Of a stretch of 11,378 bases of DNA, positions 1-7,016 are shown piece after piece. The notes beneath the pieces were generated by a model. It ran no database searches, was not told where the DNA came from, and worked only from the letters and a program-made list of their open reading frames with translations. The position numbers and the translations under genes were made by a program. This DNA comes from Desulforudis sp. (GTDB taxonomy: Bacteria; Bacillota; Desulfotomaculia; Desulfotomaculales; Desulforudaceae), in NCBI GenBank assembly GCA_014859075.1, contig JACUUW010000048.1, forward strand, positions 1 to 11,378, read 5' to 3'. How positions within the stretch are numbered: position 1 is the stretch's first letter; every line of letters starts with the position of its first letter.

Positions 1-573
1 AAGGTAGGCATCGGCCCGGGGTCGATCTGCACCACCCGGATCATCGCCGGGATCGGTGTGCCGCAGATCACCGCGGTGCACAACTGCGCCGCGGAAGCCG
101 CCAAGCAGGACGTACCGATCATCGCCGACGGCGGCGTAAAGTACTCCGGCGACGTGGTCAAAGCCATCGCCGCCGGGGCCGACGTCGTCATGCTTGGGAG
201 CCTTCTGGCCGGCACCGAGGAGAGCCCGGGCGAAATCGAGATCTATCAGGGCCGGAGCTACAAGGTATACCGCGGCATGGGTTCCCTGGGGGCAATGAAC
301 GAGGGTTCCAGCGACCGTTATTTTCAGGAAGGTGTGCCCAAACTTGTACCTGAGGGAGTGGAGGGACGCGTACCCTTCAAGGGACCCCTGTATGAAACCA
401 TTTACCAGTTGGTGGGCGGACTGCGTGCGGGCATGGGCTACTGCGGGGTCCGGAATATCGAGGAACTGAAAACCAAGACCAAGTTCGTCCGGATTACCAA
501 TGCCGGACTTCTGGAGAGTCACCCACACGACGTTACCATTACCAAGGAGGCGCCGAACTACAGCCTGCGCTAA
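1..573 (+). CDS. guaB: IMP dehydrogenase GuaB, C-terminal part (5' end outside window)
   Basis: Oxidises IMP to XMP with NAD+, the committed step of GMP synthesis in the cytoplasm. The frame is open from base 1, so the gene begins upstream; 190 codons are visible. They open in the active-site loop GPGSICTTR, with the catalytic cysteine at bases 28-30. Then come the IMP phosphate-binding IADGGVKYSGD, the GMGSLGAM segment, and the mobile flap with the SSDRYFQ Arg-Tyr pair (about bases 307-327). The C-terminus GLRAGMGYCG...ESHPHDVTITKEAPNYS is typical of bacterial GuaB. The GTG at base 58 lies inside the barrel downstream of the catalytic cysteine and is not a start. An intrinsic terminator follows 30 bp after the TAA, so this is the last gene of its transcript. 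Nothing looks damaged. Confidence 0.97.
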   Translation, partial: KVGIGPGSICTTRIIAGIGVPQITAVHNCAAEAAKQDVPIIADGGVKYSGDVVKAIAAGADVVMLGSLLAGTEESPGEIEIYQGRSYKVYRGMGSLGAMNEGSSDRYFQEGVPKLVPEGVEGRVPFKGPLYETIYQLVGGLRAGMGYCGVRNIEELKTKTKFVRITNAGLLESHPHDVTITKEAPNYSLR

Positions 574-603
574 GTGTCGGCAAAGCCAAAAGGACAGTGC
601 GGA

Positions 604-637
604 CCCTGCGCTTTTTCACGCGCGGGGTTTTTGTTTT
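604..637 (+). terminator. Intrinsic terminator of guaB
   Basis: CCCTGCGC (604-611) pairs with GCGCGGGG (620-627), eight base pairs with one G-U wobble, across an 8-nt loop. TTTTTGTTTT follows directly (628-637). The strong GC stem plus U tract right after the guaB stop is a textbook Rho-independent terminator. Confidence 0.9.
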
Positions 638-762
638 GTAGAAACCTGTAAGAAAAAACATAAAAGAAATCTGCCTTCTCCCGCAGGGTTTAGGTCCCTA
701 ACGCGGAAATAACTGTAATGAACTGGTAAACATAGCAGAAGAAGGGAGAAGGTGAGATAGAG

Positions 763-2178
763 GTGAGCGAAACCGGAACCCTACACTCGCTGACGGACGT
801 TCTGAAAAGAACCTTGTTCTTCTTCGAGGCGTTGTCGGCCAAGGAACTGGCACCATACGTCCGGCGCAAGATGCTCCAGGACTATTCCCTGACCCAGGTC
901 GAAGAGAAAGTCTTTCTCTGCCTGAAGCAACACACCTGTTTCAGCCAGGGAGAGGACCGGTTGTGGCGGCTGAACCTCCAGGGAAACCGGGAGAACGACC
1001 GTTTTTATCACCTGCTCCTCAAACGGCAGGAGCCCTTGAGTCTTTGGGAGGTGGTCAGTGCCGGGGGCAACAAGAACTCGAACAAGAAAAAGAAGCTCCG
1101 GAGTATGATCGCCGAGGAAGCCAACCTGATCCAGGACGGCCGGTTTATCCAGCTGAATAACGGCACCTGGGGCCTGACTGAGTGGAACACGGAAACCGAT
1201 AACTATCCCCTGAAGCACCTGATCATCAAGGCCTTTCGCCTCCATCCGGGCGGCTTGTCCCTGCCCCAGATCGTGAGCGTGGTCAACAAGTGGCGCCTGA
1301 CCACCGAAACCTCGGTCGAGGCGATCCTCCGGAAGTTCCCGTACTTCGAGCTCCAGAACGACAGCCTCTGGACTTACAACCAGATGGCCCACCGGGTTTA
1401 CGACGACGTGATGAAGAAGTACCTGGGGATTCTGCGCGAGCAGAAGAAGCGCTGGCAGTGGGAACGCGAACAGTGGCACCGGAAGTATCAGCACGTCCAG
1501 GTTCAGATGCAGGAGTTGTCCGCCGCCGAGAAGGAAGCGGCCGCCGCCGTCGCCCAGCACGCCGTCGTCCGGGACCAGCGCGACCACCTGGCTACCCAGC
1601 TGTCGGAGAAGGACCTCTTACTGTCCCTGCGGAAAAAGGAAATCTTGTACTACCAGGAGCAGGTCCGCAAGCTGGAGGCAAAGGCGAACAGCATTTTGTA
1701 CCAGTGCCGGTTGTGGGTGCAGCGCGCCCGCTCGGCCCAGGAGGAAAACGTGCGCCTGAAGGAAACCCTGGAATCGACCCGGGGCAACCTGGAGGGGATG
1801 TTCTCGAAGCTCCAGCAGTATCGGGAGTCCAACCGTGAGCACAAGTCCCGGATCGCCCAGCTGAAGGAGGAACACAGCACCCGGGTGGCTGAACTGCAGG
1901 GTGAGATCATTGAGCTGAAAGCGCGGATCGATAAAGAGAGGTCGAATGTCGGACGCCGGGAACGGGCCCTGCATGAAGAAATCGAACGGTTGCAGAACGA
2001 CCTGAAGGACGCTCTGGAAGCAGGGGAGGACCTGCAACGCTCGGTGCGGTTCCTGCAGGACGAGGTCACCCGCACTCGCGAGGACTACCGCCGACTGCAA
2101 CGGCTCCAACACCACCCGCTGGTCCGGCTGGCCGCCCGGCTTTCGATGCTGCTGTCCCGCCTGCGGCCCGGCCATTGA
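763..2178 (+). CDS. Unassigned protein: three winged-helix (HARE/RpoE-delta-like) modules plus long coiled coil
   Basis: I cannot name this 471-residue protein. The N-terminal 210 residues look like three tandem small winged-helix modules, each ending in a Trp-x-Leu/Tyr strand: about 15-71 (ending LWRLN), 83-141 (IQDGRFIQLNNGTWGLTEW) and 149-206 (FELQNDSLWTYN). The middle one resembles the HARE-HTH domain of the RNA polymerase delta subunit. Residues about 215-448 are rich in Glu, Arg, Gln and Leu without proline, as in a long coiled coil. The last 20 residues (PLVRLAARLSMLLSRLRPGH) form a basic amphipathic stretch. No signal peptide is seen. The GTG start is chosen because a purine-rich ribosome site (GGGAGAAGGTGAG) lies just upstream and the in-frame region before it has no better start. 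The gene stands alone after the guaB terminator and converges on the next gene. A nucleic-acid-binding or chromosome-organising role is inference only. Confidence 0.85.
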   Translation: MSETGTLHSLTDVLKRTLFFFEALSAKELAPYVRRKMLQDYSLTQVEEKVFLCLKQHTCFSQGEDRLWRLNLQGNRENDRFYHLLLKRQEPLSLWEVVSAGGNKNSNKKKKLRSMIAEEANLIQDGRFIQLNNGTWGLTEWNTETDNYPLKHLIIKAFRLHPGGLSLPQIVSVVNKWRLTTETSVEAILRKFPYFELQNDSLWTYNQMAHRVYDDVMKKYLGILREQKKRWQWEREQWHRKYQHVQVQMQELSAAEKEAAAAVAQHAVVRDQRDHLATQLSEKDLLLSLRKKEILYYQEQVRKLEAKANSILYQCRLWVQRARSAQEENVRLKETLESTRGNLEGMFSKLQQYRESNREHKSRIAQLKEEHSTRVAELQGEIIELKARIDKERSNVGRRERALHEEIERLQNDLKDALEAGEDLQRSVRFLQDEVTRTREDYRRLQRLQHHPLVRLAARLSMLLSRLRPGH

Positions 2179-2183
2179 GAGGT

Positions 2184-2226
2184 GGGAGGTGGGAAATGGG
2201 AAGTGGGAAAGCAGGTGGGAAATGGG
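2184..2226 (+). repeat. G-rich heptamer repeat between convergent genes
   Basis: Six GGG runs start at 2184, 2191, 2198, 2205, 2217 and 2224, mostly 7 bp apart, with units of the form GGGARRT (GGGAGGT, GGGAAAT, GGGAAGT). The array starts 6 bp after the stop of the winged-helix/coiled-coil gene and ends before the 3' end of the convergent radical SAM gene. The first four runs have 4-nt loops and could form a two-to-three-layer G-quadruplex on the plus strand or its RNA. Neither gene has an obvious classic terminator here, so the array may serve at the convergent 3' ends; that is inference. Confidence 0.8.
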
Positions 2227-2263
2227 AGGCGAGAGCGGCGTACTCTCTCCGGGCGGCCGGGGT

Positions 2264-3172
2264 TCAGGTATACACCCTTAAGCCCCGGTCGCGGGCCAGC
2301 TGGACCGCCGCGCGCAATTCCTCCCGGGTCGGTCTCCGGTCCAGCGGGGGGAAGCGCCGGGCCCGGAAGGCCGGGTAGTACTGGCCCATAACGTTGATAA
2401 AGCAGTCCGGGGAGACCTCCTCGGCCAAGAACTCGACCAGCTTCTCCGTACCGGCCAGGCCGCCCGGCAAAACCAGGTGCCGCACCAATAGCCCCCGGGT
2501 GGCGATGCCCTGCCGGTCGGTCACCAGGTCCCCCACCTGCCTTTGCATTTCCCGGAGACCCGCCTTGACCACTACGGGGTAGTCCGCCACCCCCGACAAC
2601 CGCTTGGCCACCTCGGCGTCCATGTACTTCACGTCCGGCATGTAGATGTCCACGACACCATCCAGCAGGCCGAGTGTTTCCAGCGAATCGTAACCCCCGG
2701 TGTTGTACACCAGCGGCACCTTGAGTCCGTCACGCGCGGCCAGGTATACCGCCGCCAGGATCTGGGGTACATAGTGCGTGGGACTGACGAAGTTGACGTT
2801 GTGGCAGCCGCGCCGCTGGAGTTCCAGCATGATCTTGGCCAGACGCGGCACGGTGACCACGTCCCCGGTGCCCTCCCAGCTGATGTCGTAGTTCTGGCAG
2901 AAGATGCACTTCAGGTTGCAGTAGGTCATGAAGATTGTTCCGGATCCGTGGTCCCCGACCAGCGGCGCCTCCTCGCCGAAGTGCGGGCCGTATCCCGAAA
3001 TCAACACCTGCCGCGTAGCGCGACAGATCCCCGTTTCGTCCAGCATCCGATTCACTTTGCACATCCGCCCGCACAATCCGCACGCCTTGAGCTGCCGGTA
3101 AGCCGCCCCGGCCCGCCGGCGCAGATCTTCCAATCCCAAATGCCGGTAGGCCGGCACAAATCCCGTTCCCAC
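2264..3172 (-). CDS. Radical SAM protein, PflX family (pyruvate formate-lyase activase-like)
   Basis: A 302-residue radical SAM iron-sulfur protein. The motif CNLKCIFC gives the CxxxCxxC cluster ligands Cys85, Cys89 and Cys92. An N-terminal group, Cys31, Cys34, Cys38 and Cys50 (CGLCGRMC...GIC), precedes it and may bind a second metal site. GYGPHFGEEAPLVGDHGSGTIFM before the cluster and VLPGGLAG and FINVMGQYYPA near the end match my memory of the COG1313 (PflX) family, relatives of pyruvate formate-lyase activating enzyme; the true substrate of this family is not known to me. No glycyl radical enzyme is nearby. The start is GTG (CAC at 3170-3172) with ribosome site GGGAGGGTGAG 3 nt before it; length is normal. 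It is a single-gene unit, divergent from hom and convergent with the coiled-coil gene. Confidence 0.9.
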   Translation of the reverse strand: MGTGFVPAYRHLGLEDLRRRAGAAYRQLKACGLCGRMCKVNRMLDETGICRATRQVLISGYGPHFGEEAPLVGDHGSGTIFMTYCNLKCIFCQNYDISWEGTGDVVTVPRLAKIMLELQRRGCHNVNFVSPTHYVPQILAAVYLAARDGLKVPLVYNTGGYDSLETLGLLDGVVDIYMPDVKYMDAEVAKRLSGVADYPVVVKAGLREMQRQVGDLVTDRQGIATRGLLVRHLVLPGGLAGTEKLVEFLAEEVSPDCFINVMGQYYPAFRARRFPPLDRRPTREELRAAVQLARDRGLRVYT

Positions 3173-3203
3173 GTTCTCACCCTCCCGCTTGGGTGGTGTT
3201 TAT

Positions 3204-3209
3204 ATTATA
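3204..3209 (-). promoter_or_regulatory. Candidate -10 box for the radical SAM gene
   Basis: On the minus strand a perfect TATAAT lies about 31 bp upstream of the GTG start at 3172. No good -35 hexamer is found 16-18 bp further upstream (GTTTTG or GGTTTT are the nearest), so an activator or a relaxed promoter would be needed. The A/T-rich patch is the only one of its kind in the divergent gap with hom. Confidence 0.4.
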
Positions 3210-3380
3210 CTGCAAGCAAGGCGGACAAAACCCCTGAAATAGTAGGAGTAGAAAGCCAAAAGCCGGAAGAGGAAATACGAGAATTTCGGCGAAATGTTAA
3301 ACACAGTACGGCCTTTGTCGGTCATTGGCTATTCCCGCTGCATGTCGCCGTGCGGGTTAAGAGAGGAGAGATACGAATTA

Positions 3381-4676
3381 GTGAGTGAAAGAGTCATTAA
3401 GATCGGCCTGTTGGGCCTGGGCACGGTCGGCGGAGGCGTATACCGCGTGCTGCAGGGCAACCGCGAGTTGATCGGCCGTAAAGTCGGCGCGAGAATCGAA
3501 ATTAAGCGGATCCTGGTACGGGACGTCAGCCGGGATCGGGGGCTGAGCCTGCCGGCGGACCTTCTAACCACCGACCCCGAGGTTATTCTGGGCGACCCGG
3601 CGATCGAGATCGTCGTCGAGGTCATGGGCGGCACCGGGGCGGCCTTGGACCACGTCCGTACGGCGCTTTCCCGGGGAAAGAGCGTGGTCACGGCCAATAA
3701 GGATATGCTGGCCGTGTATGGTAAAGAGCTTTTTGCCCTCGCCCAGGAGAAGGGCACCGACCTGTTGTTCGAAGCCAGCGTGGCCGGCGGAATCCCGATC
3801 ATCCGGGTGTTGAAGCAGTGCCTGGCCGCCAACCGGATCGAGATGGTCATGGGCATACTAAACGGCACCACGAACTACATGCTGTCGAAGATGACGGCCG
3901 AGGGCCGGGACTTCCAGGATGTTCTCCGGGAGGCCCAGGAACTGGGGTACGCTGAGGCCGACCCCACGAACGACGTGGAGGGGTACGACGCCGCCCGGAA
4001 GACGGCCATCCTGGCGTCTATTGCGTTTAACACCCGAATCTCTTTCCAGGACGTCTATGTGGAAGGAATTTCTAGCATCAGCGCCGAAGACATCACCTAC
4101 GCCACCGAACTGGGCTACGTGATCAAGCTTCTGGGCATCGCCAAGGATACCCCGGAGGGAATCGAAGTCCGGACGCACCCGGTGCTCCTGCCGCAGGCGC
4201 ACCCCTTGGCCACGGTGACCGACTCCTTCAACGCCGTGTATGTGCGTGGCGACGCGGTCGGCGAGACCATGTTCTACGGCCGTGGAGCCGGCGCCCTGCC
4301 GACGGCGAGCGCGGTGACGGCCGATATCATGGATGCGGCGCGGAACATCGTCCACCGCGTACCGGGGATCATCAGTTGCACCTGCTTCGAAGAGCGGCCG
4401 CTCAAAGAGATGGGACGGGTGCGAAGCAAGAACTACCTGCGCCTGAAAGTGATCGACCGGCCGGGCGTACTGGCTCAGATCGCGAGGGTTTTCGGAGACC
4501 ATCAAGTCAGCCTGGCGGCCGTCACCCAGAAAGACACCGAGGGGGAAAAGGCCGAGCTGGTGCTGATCACCCACGAGGTAGCCGAACGGAACTTGCGGGA
4601 CTCCCTGGCTGAGCTGGAACAACTGGCGGTTGTGGAGAAGATCTGCAACGTACTGCGGGTGGAGGGTGATGGTTGA
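3381..4676 (+). CDS. hom: Homoserine dehydrogenase
   Basis: Reduces aspartate semialdehyde to homoserine with NAD(P)H, the branch point to threonine and methionine. Using the GTG at 3381 the protein has 431 residues, the usual length with a regulatory domain. Visible parts: Rossmann loop GLGTVGGG (12-19), VTANKDM (103-109), NGTTNYM (161-167), catalytic signature EADPTNDVEGYDAARK (192-207, with Asp203 and Lys207), and a C-terminal ACT domain (from about 353; DRPGVLAQIARVF) expected to bind threonine for feedback control. The GTG is preferred over the in-frame ATG at 3294 because GAGAGGAGAG lies 11-20 nt upstream and the extra 29 residues before VSERVIKIGLLG do not resemble the family. The stop overlaps the thrB start (TTGA). 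I see no clear sigma-A promoter and no T-box or lysine riboswitch signature in the 170 bp upstream. Confidence 0.96.
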   Translation: MSERVIKIGLLGLGTVGGGVYRVLQGNRELIGRKVGARIEIKRILVRDVSRDRGLSLPADLLTTDPEVILGDPAIEIVVEVMGGTGAALDHVRTALSRGKSVVTANKDMLAVYGKELFALAQEKGTDLLFEASVAGGIPIIRVLKQCLAANRIEMVMGILNGTTNYMLSKMTAEGRDFQDVLREAQELGYAEADPTNDVEGYDAARKTAILASIAFNTRISFQDVYVEGISSISAEDITYATELGYVIKLLGIAKDTPEGIEVRTHPVLLPQAHPLATVTDSFNAVYVRGDAVGETMFYGRGAGALPTASAVTADIMDAARNIVHRVPGIISCTCFEERPLKEMGRVRSKNYLRLKVIDRPGVLAQIARVFGDHQVSLAAVTQKDTEGEKAELVLITHEVAERNLRDSLAELEQLAVVEKICNVLRVEGDG

Positions 4677-5608
4677 TTGACAACAGAGTACTAGTCCGGG
4701 TTCCGGCGTCCTCTGCGAACCTCGGGCCCGGCTTTGACTGCCTCAGTCTGGCTCTCGGACTGCACAACCTGGTGGCGCTGGAAATCCTGCCGGATGGTGT
4801 GGAAGTCCGGGTGGCGGGCGAGGGGGCCTCCGAGATCCCAACCGGGGATGACAACTTGGTGTTACGGGCCGCCCGGCGGGTTTTCAACCGGATCCGGGTG
4901 CACCCGACCGGGTTGCGGCTCTCGTTGGCGAACGCCATTCCACCGGCGCGGGGCCTTGGTTCGAGCGCGGCCGCCGTGGTGGGCGGCCTGGTGGCCGCCA
5001 ACGCGCTGACCGGGAACCAACTCTCCAGGGACGAACTCTTGAACCTGGCCGCCGAGTTGGAGGGACACCCGGATAACGTGGCGCCGGCGCTCTTGGGCGG
5101 ACTGACCGTTGCCGTGCAGGACGGGCCCGACGTGGTCTGGCTGCGGTTGGACCCTCCCCGGGGGATCATCGTACTGGTCGCGGTGCCGGCCTTCCCGCTG
5201 TCCACGCCCCGGGCCAGGGAGATCCTACCCGACCAGGTGGCCCTGCAGGACGCCGTGTTCAGCCTGGGACGTGCGGCTCTGCTGGTGGGTGCCATGTCCA
5301 CCGGGAGGCTGGACCTGCTGCGCACGGCTATGCACGACCGCTTGCACCAGCCGTTCAGGGAACAGCTGGTGCCGGGCTTGAGAGACGTGTTCGCGGCCGC
5401 GCTCGATGCCGGCGCGCTCGGCGTGGCCTTGAGTGGCTCCGGGCCGGCGGTGGTCGCCCTGTGCAGCCGTTCCGAGCAGGTTACCCCAATCGCCGGAAGG
5501 ATACGGCAGGCTTTCCAGAAGCACCGCTTGGCCGTGAAAATGCTCTCTCTGGCGCCCGATTTGCACGGTGCCCGTGTAGTTGACCGAGACGGAGGCAAAG
5601 TATGCTGA
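4673..5608 (+). CDS. thrB: Homoserine kinase (GHMP family)
   Basis: Phosphorylates homoserine to O-phosphohomoserine with ATP. The 311-residue protein has all three GHMP kinase motifs: VRVPASSANLGPGFDC (8-23), the ATP-binding PPARGLGSSAA (90-100), and GVALSGSGPAVVAL (250-263); GHPDNVAPALLGG (131-143) is also typical of ThrB. The start is TTG at 4673, inside the hom stop, with GGAGGG ending 6 nt before it (4661-4666); the ATG at 4669 is in another frame and stops at once. The 4-nt overlap with hom and 7-nt overlap with lysC indicate translational coupling. Threonine synthase (thrC), often next to thrB, is not in the window. Confidence 0.97.
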   Translation: MIDNRVLVRVPASSANLGPGFDCLSLALGLHNLVALEILPDGVEVRVAGEGASEIPTGDDNLVLRAARRVFNRIRVHPTGLRLSLANAIPPARGLGSSAAAVVGGLVAANALTGNQLSRDELLNLAAELEGHPDNVAPALLGGLTVAVQDGPDVVWLRLDPPRGIIVLVAVPAFPLSTPRAREILPDQVALQDAVFSLGRAALLVGAMSTGRLDLLRTAMHDRLHQPFREQLVPGLRDVFAAALDAGALGVALSGSGPAVVALCSRSEQVTPIAGRIRQAFQKHRLAVKMLSLAPDLHGARVVDRDGGKVC

Positions 5609-6822
5609 TCGTACAGAAGTTTGGCGGGAGTTCGGTGGCCGACCCCGCACGGATTGCCCGGGTGGCCGGCCGGGTTAAAAAGGTGGTCTTGGACGGAAAC
5701 CAGGTGGTGGTAGTCGTGTCGGCCATGAGCGACACCACCGACGAATTGCTGGCCCTGGCCCAGGAGGTGGGCCGTGACCCTTCCCCCCGCGAAGTTGATA
5801 TGCTGTTAGCCACCGGAGAGCAGGTTTCCTGCGCGCTTTTGTCCATGGCGCTCGCGGCGCTGGACTGCCCCGCCGTTTCCCTGACCGGGGGGCAGGCCGG
5901 GATTCGCACGGACGGGGTGCACGGCAAAGGTAAGATCGTCGGGGTGGACACCAAGCGCCTCGTGTCCGAACTGCAACAAGGGCGGACCGTTGTTGTGGCC
6001 GGTTTCCAGGGGCTCGACCCCGGCGGCGAGATCGTGACGCTTGGCCGCGGGGGCTCGGACACAACGGCGGTGGCGTTAGCCGCGGCCCTGGGGGCCGGGG
6101 TGTGTGAGATTTACACCGACGTGGACGGTGTATACACGGCCGACCCGCGGCTCGTGGCGGAGGCGCGGAAACTGGACGTCGTCTCCCACGACGAGATGCT
6201 GGAGCTGGCCAGCCTGGGGGCGGTGGTGCTCCATCCGCGGGCCGTCGAGCTCGCGAAGCTGTATGGAGTGCCGCTGGTGGTCCGCTCCAGCTTCCATGAC
6301 GGGCCGGGGACGCTGATTAAGGAGGTGGGTGACATGGAGAAAGCGGCGGTGGTCAGTGGGGTGGCCCACGATGCCAACGTGGCCAAGATCGGCCTTTTCG
6401 ACGTGGAGGACCGGCCGGGCATCGCCTCCCGGATCTTCCAGGAACTGGCCCGGGAGAACATCAACGTGGACATGATCATCCAGGGGGCCATGCGGGACGG
6501 CCGTAACGATATCGCCTTCACCGTCAGCCGGGACGACCTGCCCCGGGCCCTGGAAGCGGTACGAAACATCCAGCATCAGGTGGGTGCCAAAGGAGTCACC
6601 TATGACGAAGGCCTGGCCAAGATCTCCATCGTCGGGGCGGGCATGGTCAGTTTTCCCGGGGTGGCGGCGGCCATGTTCGAGGGGCTGGCCCAGGCAGGCA
6701 TCAACATCGCCATGATCAGCACCTCCGAGATCAAGGTGTCCTGCGTCATCCAGCGGGCCGACATCGAGCGGGCCGTCCGGGTTCTGCACCTGAAGTTCGG
6801 GCTGGAGAAGCCCGGAGGATGA
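5602..6822 (+). CDS. lysC: Aspartate kinase, alpha (full-length) chain
   Basis: Phosphorylates aspartate to aspartyl-4-phosphate, the first step towards lysine, threonine and methionine. 406 residues: N-terminal KFGGSSV (6-12), VTLGRGGSDTTAVALAAALGA (about 145-165) and the EIYTDVDGVYTADPR loop (169-183) form the kinase domain. Two ACT domains follow (about 263-335 and 340-400; DVEDRPGIASRIF, and SIVGAGM...GINIAMISTSEIKVSCVI) for feedback by lysine and/or threonine. ATG at 5602 has GGAGG 6 nt upstream and overlaps the thrB stop by 7 nt. Length and design match Bacillus subtilis LysC (recalled 408 residues), which is made as alpha2beta2 from nested genes; see the internal start. It ends the hom-thrB-lysC operon. 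Confidence 0.97.
   Translation: MLIVQKFGGSSVADPARIARVAGRVKKVVLDGNQVVVVVSAMSDTTDELLALAQEVGRDPSPREVDMLLATGEQVSCALLSMALAALDCPAVSLTGGQAGIRTDGVHGKGKIVGVDTKRLVSELQQGRTVVVAGFQGLDPGGEIVTLGRGGSDTTAVALAAALGAGVCEIYTDVDGVYTADPRLVAEARKLDVVSHDEMLELASLGAVVLHPRAVELAKLYGVPLVVRSSFHDGPGTLIKEVGDMEKAAVVSGVAHDANVAKIGLFDVEDRPGIASRIFQELARENINVDMIIQGAMRDGRNDIAFTVSRDDLPRALEAVRNIQHQVGAKGVTYDEGLAKISIVGAGMVSFPGVAAAMFEGLAQAGINIAMISTSEIKVSCVIQRADIERAVRVLHLKFGLEKPGG
6319..6336 (+). promoter_or_regulatory. Internal ribosome binding site and start for the LysC beta subunit
   Basis: AAGGAGGTG (6319-6327) is a nine-base match to the anti-Shine-Dalgarno end of 16S rRNA, and an in-frame ATG follows at 6334, 8 nt after GGAGG. It is a stronger site than those at the starts of hom, thrB and lysC. 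Confidence 0.85.
6334..6822 (+). CDS. lysC: Aspartate kinase beta subunit (in-frame internal start within lysC)
   Basis: The internal ATG (Met245 of the full chain) would give a 162-residue protein consisting only of the two regulatory ACT domains. In Bacillus subtilis the beta subunit is translated in the same way from an internal start near residue 246 and has about 163 residues (from memory), so position and length agree closely. The perfect ribosome site just before it is the direct evidence. The beta chain would pair with the alpha chain and carry effector binding. It is a nested product, not a separate locus. Confidence 0.75.
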   Translation: MEKAAVVSGVAHDANVAKIGLFDVEDRPGIASRIFQELARENINVDMIIQGAMRDGRNDIAFTVSRDDLPRALEAVRNIQHQVGAKGVTYDEGLAKISIVGAGMVSFPGVAAAMFEGLAQAGINIAMISTSEIKVSCVIQRADIERAVRVLHLKFGLEKPGG

Positions 6823-6831
6823 CGGGTTGCC

Positions 6832-6863
6832 GCGGTCACGTTACGGCCGTAACTTGTGTCCGC
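6832..6863 (+). repeat. Perfect palindrome within a longer hairpin after lysC
   Basis: GTTACGGCCGTAAC (6840-6853) is a perfect 14-bp palindrome. It sits in a longer imperfect stem: GCGG 6832-6835 with CCGC 6860-6863, and CAC with GTG, separated by a T-T mismatch and a TT bulge. The outer CCGC shares bases with the next hairpin (6861-6876), so the two cannot form together. It lies 10 bp after the lysC stop and may be a 3'-end stabiliser or a protein site. Confidence 0.6.
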
Positions 6864-6884
6864 TGTCGGTGCAGCGTTATTATT
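6861..6884 (+). terminator. Probable terminator of the hom-thrB-lysC operon
   Basis: CGCTG (6861-6865) pairs with CAGCG (6872-6876) around a 6-nt loop, followed by TTATTATT (6877-6884). The stem is short (5 bp) and the U tract is interrupted, so it is a moderate call. A further GC-rich hairpin (GGGCG/CGCCC, about 6895-6909) follows but lacks a trailing U tract. Confidence 0.5.
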
Positions 6885-6985
6885 CCGGTTTTTGGGGCGG
6901 CTCCGCCCGTAAAAGGTAATTAGAGTGAAGATGCTTGGCCCAAAGACGCAAGAGAATGCGTGCGGGGAGGTGAGCGGGCGCAGGA

Positions 6986-7016
6986 AAACAAAATGTTGAC
7001 GCTGTCGCTTTTGTTT
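6986..7016 (+). promoter_or_regulatory. Inverted repeat overlapping the sat promoter (candidate operator)
   Basis: AAACAAAA (6986-6993) and TTTTGTTT (7009-7016) are perfect 8-bp inverted arms spaced by 15 bp and centred on the -35 hexamer. Inside lies a smaller GAC-gct-GTC symmetry (6998-7006). The position would allow a dimeric regulator to block or modulate RNA polymerase at the first sat promoter. No regulator is identified, and A/T arms can arise by chance. Confidence 0.4.

Noticed and set aside
500..712. 70-codon open frame overlapping the 3' end of guaB
   Set aside because: It lies mostly inside guaB in another frame and runs through the terminator, with no ribosome site.
3294..3380. 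Upstream ATG start for hom adding 29 residues, or a leader peptide
   Set aside because: The added residues do not fit homoserine dehydrogenase, have no run of Thr, Ile or Met codons for attenuation, and the GTG at 3381 has a better ribosome site.
3210..3380. Riboswitch or T-box before hom-thrB-lysC
   Set aside because: No T-box AGGGTGGNACCGCG sequence and no recognisable lysine or SAM riboswitch core; only a weak CCCGC/GCGGG stem.
4567..5598. Long antisense open frame opposite thrB (343 codons), and similar ones opposite the coiled-coil gene and sat
   Set aside because: They lie exactly opposite well-recognised genes, have low-complexity Arg/Pro/Ser or Gly/Leu composition typical of GC-rich antisense frames, and show no family motif.
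6915..6990. c-di-GMP-I-like core (AAAGACGCAAGAG) upstream of sat
   Set aside because: Only the GACGCAA core is there; the tetraloop receptor and the closing GGGTTACC-type helix are missing, and it lies upstream of the sat promoter, outside the predicted transcript.
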